A model generated the notes under the pieces. It was not told the DNA's origin. It saw nothing but the letters and a program-made list of their open reading frames with translations, and did no database searches. A DNA stretch of 5,980 nt, taken from contig JASHOI010000071.1 in the NCBI GenBank assembly GCA_030041195.1, positions 1 to 5,980 of the forward strand, given 5' to 3'. Source of the DNA: Streptosporangiaceae bacterium. Its GTDB lineage: Bacteria > Actinomycetota > Actinomycetes > Streptosporangiales > Streptosporangiaceae. Shown here in pieces: positions 1 through 5,427 of the stretch. Position numbers and translations under genes: made by a program. Every line of letters begins with the position of its first letter. Position 1 is the stretch's first letter.

Positions 1-368
1 CCGTCCGGCAGCACGAAGCCAGCCGGGCGCGCCCGAACCCCGCGCACCAGCGCGCGCCAGGCGCAGATCCACCACCGCATATCGAGGAACACGACCGTAT
101 CTGCTCGCTCGAGCCGAAGATCGAGCGTGGCGTGGTAGTTGCCGTCGGCGATCCAGTCGTCGCCAGCGAGCAGTGCCTTCTGCTTCTCGCGCCACTCGGC
201 CTCGGTCGGCTTCACCCAACCCGGCATCCAGAAGTGGACGTCGAGAACAATGATGGGGAGGCCGGTCTTCGCGGACAGCGCTCGCGAGAACGTGCTCTTC
301 CCCGCCCCGGCCATGCCGGTCACCACGACGCGGCGTCCGACGGAGGTCGCTCGTGGGATGTCGCTCAT
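1..368 (-). CDS. P-loop nucleotide kinase-like protein (FlaR / adenylate kinase-like), 3' end cut by window edge
   Basis: This leftward gene begins with ATG at 368-366 and runs out of the left edge after 122 complete codons. It encodes a Walker A loop at residues 18-26 (GMAGAGKST) directly after a hydrophobic strand (VVVT). A short strand with LDVHFW at about 42-47 follows, then DWIADGNY at 71-78 and a second hydrophobic strand, VVFLDMRWW, at 92-100. This order (P-loop, LD..W, W-x-x-DGNY, VVFLD) is typical of the small FlaR / 'topology modulation' proteins, which resemble adenylate and shikimate kinases. The family is cytosolic and presumed to bind ATP; its substrate is not established. The LID and C-terminal region lie outside the window. 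The start codon overlaps the upstream stop codon as TAATG, with a weak AGGGA about 10 bases upstream, which suggests translational coupling. The family call is firm; the exact activity is not. Confidence 0.86.
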   Translation of the reverse strand, partial: MSDIPRATSVGRRVVVTGMAGAGKSTFSRALSAKTGLPIIVLDVHFWMPGWVKPTEAEWREKQKALLAGDDWIADGNYHATLDLRLERADTVVFLDMRWWICAWRALVRGVRARPAGFVLPD

Positions 369-550
369 TAAGACCAAGGGTCCCTGAAGCAGCTATCCGG
401 CGCCACCTCATAATGCCGCGTCGGCGACAGCCGCATCGGCAGTAAAACAGGCGCTTCCTGCCGTGCCAGCCGCTCCGAGCTGACGATGCCCTCGGCGATG
501 AGCAGCCCGTCAACCTTCGCCGGCAGCTTCCGCGGCGGCCTGCTTGCCTG
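368..550 (-). pseudogene. Unrecognised coding-like 3' remnant coupled to the kinase-like gene
   Basis: About 60 codons before the TAA at 370-368 look translated. Third positions are mostly G or C, the peptide is balanced in composition (LPAKVDGLLIAEGIVSSE, later RLSPTRHYEVAP), and the stop overlaps the ATG of the next gene as TAATG, as in a coupled operon. There is no ATG or GTG between the start of this stretch and an internal Met near the C-terminus. Upstream the frame stays open only because it runs antisense to the maltokinase-cap gene, where its composition becomes Ser/Pro/Arg-rich and unnatural. The simplest reading is the 3' end of a gene whose 5' part has been lost. A GTG near 645 would give an intact small protein of about 90 residues but would overlap the divergent gene. 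One TTA codon (445-443) is present, which is rare in such genomes. I do not recognise the protein family. The left boundary is the stop codon; the right boundary is approximate. Confidence 0.4.
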
Positions 551-551
551 G

Positions 552-578
552 CTGACAGGTTGCGGGTGTGCGTAGTCT
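552..578 (+). promoter_or_regulatory. Weak candidate promoter for the maltokinase-cap gene
   Basis: CTGACA at 552-557 and TAGTCT at 573-578 resemble -35 and -10 boxes, separated by 15 bases, which is shorter than the preferred 17-18. The position, 37 bases upstream of the start codon, is suitable. This is only a consensus match, and in GC-rich DNA such matches can occur by chance. Confidence 0.2.
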
Positions 579-597
579 CTGCTTCGGGAGGGCGGCG

Positions 598-604
598 AAA
601 GGAG
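598..604 (+). promoter_or_regulatory. Ribosome binding site deciding the GTG start at 615
   Basis: AAAGGAG lies 10 bases upstream of GTG 615. It favours this start over the in-frame GTG at 621 and ATG at 639. The residues gained (AVVHRTT) also match the usual N-terminus of the family. Confidence 0.65.
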
Positions 605-614
605 CTCGGCGGCG

Positions 615-1310
615 GTGGCTGTGGTCCACAGAACCACGATGAGCCCGGGCAAGCTCGAACTGCTGGCTGCGTGGCTGCCCGCCCAGTCCTGGTATGTGGC
701 TGCCGGGGGAAAGCCGGATCTGGCAAGGGCAGGTGGGTTCCGGCTGGATGATCCGGCCGGGCAGGTCGGAATTGAGTTCATGGTCGTGACCAACGGTCCC
801 GAAGGACGGGCCGTCGCCTACCTGGTACCGATGACCTACCGCGGGAACGCGCTGGCCAGCGCCAGTGACGGGCTGATTGGGACGGCGCAGCACGGCGTGC
901 TGGGCCGCCGCTGGATCTACGACGGAATCCGCGACCCGGTCCTGGTCGCCCAGATGGTCGCGCTCATCCAGGGAGAAGTCCAGGCGCAAATGCAGACCGT
1001 CAGCGACACCCCGGACCCGACCGTGGCCGGCCAGCCGGTCACCCGGGGAACATTGACGGTCATCGAGCCGGTGGCCGCGGTGAACGGACCGGCCGGCTCG
1101 GATCTGCGGATCCGGACCGATGACGGCAACAACGCGTGCAACGGCCAGCTGGCTGTACACATCAACAGGAATCTCGAGCCCAGCGCCACCGCGGGCGGCC
1201 AAACCGGCCAGCCCTGCCTCTGGGGGACCTGGCGGCTGCCCGGCGGCAGAATCATCCGCGGCATTCTCGCCACGGCCGAGTACACACCACCGCCGGCAGC
1301 GCAGCCCTGA
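615..1310 (+). CDS. Stand-alone maltokinase N-terminal cap-like domain protein
   Basis: This is a 231-residue protein starting at GTG 615. Its N-terminal half carries the conserved pattern of the maltokinase N-terminal cap domain: KLELLAAWL at 13-21, W26, AGGFRLDDP at 39-47, VGIEFMVV at 51-58, VPMTYRG at 71-77, and HGVLGRRWIYDG at 93-104 followed by DPVLVAQM. In maltokinase (Mak/Pep2) this cap precedes a kinase domain that phosphorylates maltose in the trehalose-to-glycogen/GlgE route. Here the chain instead ends after a second, beta-rich region of about 100 residues (122-231) with no kinase motifs. Actinomycetes commonly carry such stand-alone copies, often labelled '1,4-alpha-glucan branching protein' in databases although no branching-enzyme domain is present. 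No signal peptide or membrane segment is seen, so it is probably cytosolic. Neighbouring genes show no glycogen or trehalose link. The family call is strong; the function is unknown. Confidence 0.85.
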   Translation: MAVVHRTTMSPGKLELLAAWLPAQSWYVAAGGKPDLARAGGFRLDDPAGQVGIEFMVVTNGPEGRAVAYLVPMTYRGNALASASDGLIGTAQHGVLGRRWIYDGIRDPVLVAQMVALIQGEVQAQMQTVSDTPDPTVAGQPVTRGTLTVIEPVAAVNGPAGSDLRIRTDDGNNACNGQLAVHINRNLEPSATAGGQTGQPCLWGTWRLPGGRIIRGILATAEYTPPPAAQP

Positions 1311-1353
1311 AGACCACCACCGCGACGCCCCAGGCCCCCCGAACCCGATCATT

Positions 1354-1366
1354 GGCCCGTCGGGCC
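1354..1366 (+). terminator. Possible hairpin terminator after the maltokinase-cap gene
   Basis: GGCCCGTCGGGCC is a near-perfect palindrome that can fold as a 5-bp G/C stem with a GTC loop, 43 bases after the stop codon. It is followed by only two T residues rather than a T-tract. Short GC hairpins without U-tracts are plausible terminators in actinomycetes, but palindromes of this size also arise by chance in GC-rich DNA. Confidence 0.3.
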
Positions 1367-1462
1367 TTCGCTGGGCGATCCACACCGCTCTGCGTGCGTG
1401 GCCGGCCGCTGATGAACCTGCCTGGACGGCCGGGCCGCCGCGGGTGTCGCGCTGGAACCGGT

Positions 1463-1468
1463 TAGCCT
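1463..1468 (+). promoter_or_regulatory. -10 box (TAGCCT) for a leaderless amidohydrolase transcript
   Basis: TAGCCT fits the actinobacterial TANNNT -10 consensus. It ends 7 bases before the A of the ATG at 1475, so the expected transcription start coincides with the start codon. No purine-rich Shine-Dalgarno sequence lies between it and the ATG (GCGGCT). No convincing -35 box is visible, as is common for such promoters. Confidence 0.5.
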
Positions 1469-1474
1469 GCGGCT

Positions 1475-2686
1475 ATGCGTACCTTGTCGATCATTAATGT
1501 TGCGGTGTTCGACGGTGTGTCCGACGATCTGGGTGACGGGCCGGTGCACGTCGCCGACGGCCGCATCGTGTCGGTCGGCGGGTCGCCCCGGCCAGCCGAC
1601 CAGGTCATCGACGCGCGCGGTGGCACGGTGCTGCCCGGCCTGATCGACGCGCACTGCCACGCCTACGGCATCAGCCTGGACATGATGGCAACGGAGTCGG
1701 CGCCGCTCAGCTATGTGGCGCTGGCCGCCGCGCGGCGGCTGGGCCGGGCGCTGGCCCGCGGGTTCACCACGGTGCGTGACCCGGCAGGCGGGGACGCGGG
1801 ACTGGCCCGGGCCATCGCCGAGAACCTCATTCCCTCGCCCCGTTACCTGTGGACTGGCGCGGCACTGAGCCAGACCGGCGGTCACGGCGACGCGCGTGGC
1901 CCCGACAGCGAGACCTGCCCGTGCTATGCGCACGGCTGCGAGGTTGTCGACGGAGTCGACCCGCTGCGCAAGGCGGTCCGGGAGCGGTTCCGCCGCGGCG
2001 CGCACGCGATCAAGATCATGACCTCGGGCGGTGTCATGTCACTGGCCGACCCGATCCGGATCCCGCAGTACTCCGCCGATGAGATCCGCGCGGTGACCGA
2101 TGAAGCTGCCCGGCGCGGCAGCTACGTGGCGGCGCATGCCTACTCACCCGAAGCGATACGCCACTCGATCGACAACGGCGTGCGCAGCATCGAGCACGGC
2201 AACCTGCTCGATGCGCAGACGGCGGCGGCGATGGCCTCGGCCGGGGCCTTCCTGGTGCCAACCCTGGCCACCTACGACGCGATCGAGCGCCGCGGGGAGC
2301 AGATCGGAATGCCGGCTGTGTCCCGCAAGAAAAACCGGGAGGTCCTGCAGTCCGGCCAGCAGGCCGTCGAGCTTGCCCGCGCCGCCGGGGTGAGCGTTGG
2401 CTTCGGCACCGACCTGATGGGCCTGCTGGAGGACGAGCAACTCAACGGCCTGCGCCTGCAAGCCGAGGTAGACGGGATCTGGACCGCGCTGGCCTCGGCT
2501 ACCTCGGTCAACGCTGAGCTGATCGGACGACCTGACCTCGGCCGGGTCGCCGAGGGCTGCACCGCCGACCTGCTGATCCTCGATGGCAACATCCGCGACG
2601 ACCCATCGGTGCTGTGGTCACCCGACGGCCAGCGAACGATCGTGCAGGACGGGCGAGTCATCGCCGACTCGACAGCGCCTCATTAG
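1475..2686 (+). CDS. Metal-dependent amidohydrolase (prolidase / imidazolonepropionase-like)
   Basis: This 403-residue protein is a complete amidohydrolase-superfamily enzyme. A small beta-sandwich segment (1-53) leads into PGLIDAHCH with the H60-x-H62 metal pair. The other expected metal or catalytic residues follow in order: K180 in HAIKIMTSGG (probable carboxylated bridging lysine), H221 in VAAHAY, H241 in SIEHGN and D313 in GFGTD. The C-terminal ADLLILDGN region completes the sandwich domain. This pattern fits the binuclear-metal subgroup that includes Xaa-Pro dipeptidase-like and imidazolonepropionase-like enzymes, which hydrolyse C-N bonds of amides or N-acyl/peptidyl compounds. The substrate cannot be assigned. 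There is no signal peptide, so it is likely cytosolic. A loop at 148-155 (CPCYAHGC) holds three cysteines and a histidine. The ATG is chosen because the TAGCCT element upstream supports leaderless expression and the N-terminal sequence (SIINVAVFDG) begins as relatives do. No obvious partner gene is adjacent on the same transcript. Confidence 0.9.
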   Translation: MRTLSIINVAVFDGVSDDLGDGPVHVADGRIVSVGGSPRPADQVIDARGGTVLPGLIDAHCHAYGISLDMMATESAPLSYVALAAARRLGRALARGFTTVRDPAGGDAGLARAIAENLIPSPRYLWTGAALSQTGGHGDARGPDSETCPCYAHGCEVVDGVDPLRKAVRERFRRGAHAIKIMTSGGVMSLADPIRIPQYSADEIRAVTDEAARRGSYVAAHAYSPEAIRHSIDNGVRSIEHGNLLDAQTAAAMASAGAFLVPTLATYDAIERRGEQIGMPAVSRKKNREVLQSGQQAVELARAAGVSVGFGTDLMGLLEDEQLNGLRLQAEVDGIWTALASATSVNAELIGRPDLGRVAEGCTADLLILDGNIRDDPSVLWSPDGQRTIVQDGRVIADSTAPH

Positions 2687-2726
2687 CAGACCGGCGAAGA
2701 GCCGCCGTTACCGGCGTCGTTGGCCG

Positions 2727-2769
2727 GTTGCTGTGCAACGGGGTCGGGCCCATCACCCGTCGGGGGTGA
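2727..2769 (+). terminator. Two small hairpins after the amidohydrolase gene, possible terminator
   Basis: GTTGC-TGT-GCAAC (2727-2739) and TCACCC-GTCGG-GGGTGA (2753-2769) are perfect inverted repeats with 5-bp and 6-bp stems, 40-80 bases after the stop codon at 2686. Neither is followed by a T-tract. Together they could end transcription before the phosphoesterase gene, but the evidence is structural only. Confidence 0.3.
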
Positions 2770-2772
2770 GGT

Positions 2773-2785
2773 AGCGGCAGCCGCT
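2773..2785. repeat. 13-bp palindrome AGCGGCAGCCGCT
   Basis: This is a perfect palindrome around a central A, 85 bases upstream of the phosphoesterase start. It may be an operator half of the intergenic region or part of a terminator structure. A chance origin cannot be excluded at this GC content. Confidence 0.25.
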
Positions 2786-2811
2786 GATGGAGTGGGATGA
2801 CACCGGTGGTT

Positions 2812-2831
2812 TGTCGCTGCCCGGCGCGACA
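2812..2831. promoter_or_regulatory. Operator-like inverted repeat TGTCGC-N8-GCGACA
   Basis: Two perfect 6-base arms separated by 8 bases sit 38 bases upstream of the phosphoesterase ATG. The left arm overlaps a -35-like TTGTCG at 2811-2816. The arm spacing suits a dimeric helix-turn-helix repressor. No regulator gene is adjacent and no clear -10 box could be assigned, so the role is inferred. Confidence 0.3.
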
Positions 2832-2859
2832 GACACTCCCGATACGTCCTCAGCCGAGT

Positions 2860-2864
2860 GGAGG
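2860..2864 (+). promoter_or_regulatory. Ribosome binding site deciding the ATG start at 2870
   Basis: GGAGG with a 5-base spacer precedes ATG 2870. The alternative in-frame GTG at 2858 is itself part of this GTGGAGG sequence and has no purine-rich site upstream, so the ATG is preferred. The protein is then 529 residues. Confidence 0.6.
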
Positions 2865-2869
2865 CTGGC

Positions 2870-4459
2870 ATGCCCGGCTCAGCTACCCGCGGTAATGCGC
2901 TCGATCATGTCGTGGTGGTGCTGTTTGAGAACCGGTCCCTGGACAACGTGCTCGGCCGCCTGTACGGGCCGGGGGATGGCAAGGCATTCGAGGGCGTCAT
3001 CGGGAAGGACCTGAGCAACCCGATCCCCGAGTGGGCGGAGCACGGCGCCGACCGCAAGGTGGTGCCCTACGGCGTCACTGCCGACATGGATTCGCCCAAC
3101 CCGGACTCGGGTGAGGAGTGGTACCACACCAACACGCAGCTGTTCGGCGCGATCGATGACCACAACCGGTTCAAGATCGGTGAGGGCGTGACCGCGCCGT
3201 GGAACGCACCGCCGCCTGGTGCGGTTCCGGCCATGGACGGGTTCGTCACCGACTACATCAGCACGTTCACCGGCGAAGTTGGGCGGCAGCCGACGTATGA
3301 GGAGTACGCCCAGATCATGACCGGGTACACCCCGGAGCAGCTGCCGGTGCTGAGCGGCATCGCGCGCGAGTTCGGGGTGTTTGACCACTGGTTCTCCGAG
3401 GTGCCGTCGCAGACGTTCATGAACCGGTCGTTCTGGACGGCGGCCACGTCGTCGGGGCTCGTCGTGAACAGCCCGGTGAGAAAGTGGTTCGCCGACAACG
3501 ACGCGGAGACGATCTTCGAGCGGCTCGAGCAGCACGGCAGGACCTGGAAGGTCTATGTGATGGAGCCGATGTGCCTGTCGTTCACCGGTGTCATCCACTA
3601 TCCCCGGCTGAAGGACCGGCTGGCCACGCACTTCGTGCGGTTTTCGGAGTTCGAGAAGGACGCCGCCGCCGGGACCCTGCCCGATCTCGCGCTGATCGAG
3701 CCGGACATGATCGCCGGTCACGGGGACTATCACCCGGCGTTCGGCCGGTCATTTTTCGGCGGCAACGTCGATATCGGGCTGGACGCGCCGTCGGCGATGC
3801 TGGGCGGTGAGGCGTTCCTGGAGCGGGTCTTCAACGCCTACCGGTCCGGCACCGCAGAGACGGGCACCAACGTCTGGAACACCACCCTGCTGATCGGGTG
3901 GGACGAGCCAGGCGGAACGTACGACCACGTGCCCCCGGGACCGGTCCCGCCGCCCGATCCGGCAGCACCGGCAGGTGAGTTCGGCTTCACGTTCAACCGT
4001 TCCGGCTACCGCGTCCCCGCCGTCATCGTGTCGCCATGGGTCGAGCCGGGCTCGGTGTACAACGAGGAGTACCGGCACACCTCGCTGATCGCGACGCTGC
4101 GAAAGGCCTGGGACCTCGGCGCGCCGTTCACCCGGCGCGATGCCTCGGCACGCACCTTCGACCACGTGTTCACCCGCGGCACACCGCGCGACCCGCGCAC
4201 CTGGGCCACCGTCGCGGCCCGGCCCCTGCCTGTATGGGCGATTGACTACCAGACCATGGGCAAGGCCCTCGGCCATCTGGGCAAGGACGTCGCACCCGGC
4301 ATCATCGAGCACGCCAGGCAGAGGGGGGTCAAACTCCCGCCGCAACTCGACGACCCCTCCGCGGAACTCACGCCCCAGCTCATCGTCGAAGTCATCAGGG
4401 ACGTCGCCTTCCACTACTTCCCCCGGCTGGCGCCGGGCAGCGCAGGCGATAGCCGCTGA
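2870..4459 (+). CDS. Phosphoesterase family protein (phospholipase C / AcpA acid phosphatase-like), no signal peptide
   Basis: This 529-residue protein belongs to the phosphoesterase family of bacterial non-specific phospholipases C and AcpA-type acid phosphatases, which hydrolyse phosphoester bonds. In order it shows DHVVVVLFENRSLDNVLG at 12-29, with E20 and N21 in the metal-binding ENRS motif. Next come PSQTFMNRSF at about 179-188, with T182 at the position of the family's Ser/Thr nucleophile, and HGDYHP at 284-289. Then come WDEPGGTYDHVPP from 344, with D345 and E346, and VPAVIVSPW followed by RHTSLIATLRKAW from 402, with H403. All core motifs of an active enzyme are present. Most relatives carry a Tat or Sec signal, but here the first core strand begins at residue 12, so the enzyme is probably cytosolic. 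About 100 residues after the core (roughly 430-529) match no domain I recognise. It lies 183 bases after the amidohydrolase and is convergent with the next gene. The physiological substrate is unknown. Confidence 0.88.
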   Translation: MPGSATRGNALDHVVVVLFENRSLDNVLGRLYGPGDGKAFEGVIGKDLSNPIPEWAEHGADRKVVPYGVTADMDSPNPDSGEEWYHTNTQLFGAIDDHNRFKIGEGVTAPWNAPPPGAVPAMDGFVTDYISTFTGEVGRQPTYEEYAQIMTGYTPEQLPVLSGIAREFGVFDHWFSEVPSQTFMNRSFWTAATSSGLVVNSPVRKWFADNDAETIFERLEQHGRTWKVYVMEPMCLSFTGVIHYPRLKDRLATHFVRFSEFEKDAAAGTLPDLALIEPDMIAGHGDYHPAFGRSFFGGNVDIGLDAPSAMLGGEAFLERVFNAYRSGTAETGTNVWNTTLLIGWDEPGGTYDHVPPGPVPPPDPAAPAGEFGFTFNRSGYRVPAVIVSPWVEPGSVYNEEYRHTSLIATLRKAWDLGAPFTRRDASARTFDHVFTRGTPRDPRTWATVAARPLPVWAIDYQTMGKALGHLGKDVAPGIIEHARQRGVKLPPQLDDPSAELTPQLIVEVIRDVAFHYFPRLAPGSAGDSR

Positions 4460-4489
4460 CCCAACGTCGCGCCGGTGTGTTTTCTGATT

Positions 4490-5413
4490 TCAGGGCATGT
4501 GCTTGGCGAACCACTCGAGCATCGGCTCGGGGCGGCGCTGGAATTCCAGGTAGCCGTCCCAACGGCGGGTGGTGCCCTGGATCCACTGCAGCTTCTTGTC
4601 GGCCACGGGGATGTTGTCGAACATCGTCTGCACGTCGCTGGGGTAGGTGAGCACGTCGTCGTGCACCTGGTACAAGAAGGTGGGCACCCGCACGTTCCTG
4701 GCCCACTCCTGCGGTACCCGGCGCGCGAATCCGATGCTGGTGGCCAAGATGATGCGCTGCTCGAGGTCATCCATCCGGCCGGCCGGCACGCCCAGAACGG
4801 CCAGCCGCCGCTGCAGGATGGCCTTCATCGTGACCGGCTGGGGCCCCACCAGGCAGCGCACACCCTCGAACGCCTCCGGGAACTGCGTCATGGCCGCGAA
4901 GGTGGAGCTGCAGCCCAGGCAGCGGCTGAACAGGCCGATCGTCATCCCGCGCGTGTCCGGGCGGCTGCGTGCGTAGGCCAGCGAGCCGGCCACGTCCCGT
5001 GCCTCGAAGATCCCGCCGGAGGCGATGCCGCCGTTGGCCGCGCCGCTGAGGCCGAAGTTGCGCAGGTCGTAGGCCAGGACGTTGTACCCGGCGTCGTGCA
5101 GGATCTTGTAATCCGGGACGAGGTTGACCTCGAAGTCGTTGCCGCTGGCCGCCCAGACCGACCGCCACGGATCGAGGTGGGTAGGGATCCCGGACCGGCT
5201 GAACCCCATGGGGTGGTTGGCGATGATCAGTTTGTCCGACCCGGCGGCCGGGATGAACCAGCCCTCCAGCGGCACGCCATCCAGCGCCGGGAACGTGACG
5301 TCCTCATGGTCCAGGCCCTGCTCGCCCGGGCAGTGCAGGACCGGCGAGCGAAGCTGCCGGCCGAACGAGTCCGCCATCGCTTGCAGGATGCGGTCGATCT
5401 GCCCCTCGGTCAT
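4490..5413 (-). CDS. Alpha/beta hydrolase with cysteine at the nucleophile elbow
   Basis: This is a 307-residue alpha/beta-hydrolase-fold protein. After a helical N-terminus and a beta-rich segment (DVTFPALDGVPLEGWFIP) comes the oxyanion-region motif NHPMGFSRSG (66-75). The strand-turn NVLAYDLRNFGLS (111-123) follows, then the nucleophile elbow IGLFSRCLG (159-167), and FLYQVHDDVLTYPSDV (246-261) bearing the likely acid. At the elbow the usual Gly-x-Ser-x-Gly reads Ser-Arg-Cys-Leu-Gly, putting C165 in the nucleophile position, as in dienelactone hydrolase. The loop where the catalytic His usually sits reads GTTRRWDGY (280-288) and has no His; H305 near the C-terminus is the only nearby candidate. 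The protein has no signal peptide. ATG 5413 is supported by GAAAGGAG six bases upstream. It is the second gene of a leftward operon behind the ACMSD-like gene (12-base gap) and ends 30 bases from the convergent phosphoesterase gene. The substrate is unknown; an ester or a C-C bond of an aromatic-derived acid is a guess from the neighbour. Confidence 0.82.
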   Translation of the reverse strand: MTEGQIDRILQAMADSFGRQLRSPVLHCPGEQGLDHEDVTFPALDGVPLEGWFIPAAGSDKLIIANHPMGFSRSGIPTHLDPWRSVWAASGNDFEVNLVPDYKILHDAGYNVLAYDLRNFGLSGAANGGIASGGIFEARDVAGSLAYARSRPDTRGMTIGLFSRCLGCSSTFAAMTQFPEAFEGVRCLVGPQPVTMKAILQRRLAVLGVPAGRMDDLEQRIILATSIGFARRVPQEWARNVRVPTFLYQVHDDVLTYPSDVQTMFDNIPVADKKLQWIQGTTRRWDGYLEFQRRPEPMLEWFAKHMP

Positions 5414-5419
5414 GTCATG

Positions 5420-5427
5420 CTCCTTTC
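5420..5427 (-). promoter_or_regulatory. Ribosome binding site of the alpha/beta hydrolase, overlapping the upstream stop codon
   Basis: On the minus strand, TGAAAGGAG joins the TGA stop of the ACMSD-like gene (5428-5426) to a strong Shine-Dalgarno sequence six bases before ATG 5413. This arrangement supports a single transcript and coupled translation of the two genes. Confidence 0.7.

Noticed and set aside
510..1385. Leftward ORF of 291 codons opposite the maltokinase-cap gene
   Set aside because: It is an antisense shadow of low-complexity composition with no ribosome binding site or domain. The sense gene has strong family motifs.
1427..1437. Palindrome CGGCCGGGCCG upstream of the amidohydrolase
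   Set aside because: It is a short, pure G/C palindrome of the sort that occurs often by chance here, and nothing about its position gives it extra weight.
1349..2005. Leftward ORF of 218 codons overlapping the amidohydrolase start
   Set aside because: It is antisense to the metal-binding part of the amidohydrolase, with Arg/Ala/Gln-rich composition and no motif.
2787..3014. Short rightward ORF beginning at ATG 2787
   Set aside because: It overlaps the phosphoesterase start in another frame, lacks a ribosome binding site and has unnatural Cys/Trp/Arg-rich composition.
2879..3733. Leftward ORF of 284 codons inside the phosphoesterase gene
   Set aside because: It is antisense to a gene with clear catalytic motifs. 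The Arg/Val/Pro/His-rich product resembles no family.
4460..4489. Bidirectional terminator between the convergent genes
   Set aside because: The 30-base gap contains a short T-rich patch (GTGTTTTCTG) but I find no stem of useful length before it on either strand.
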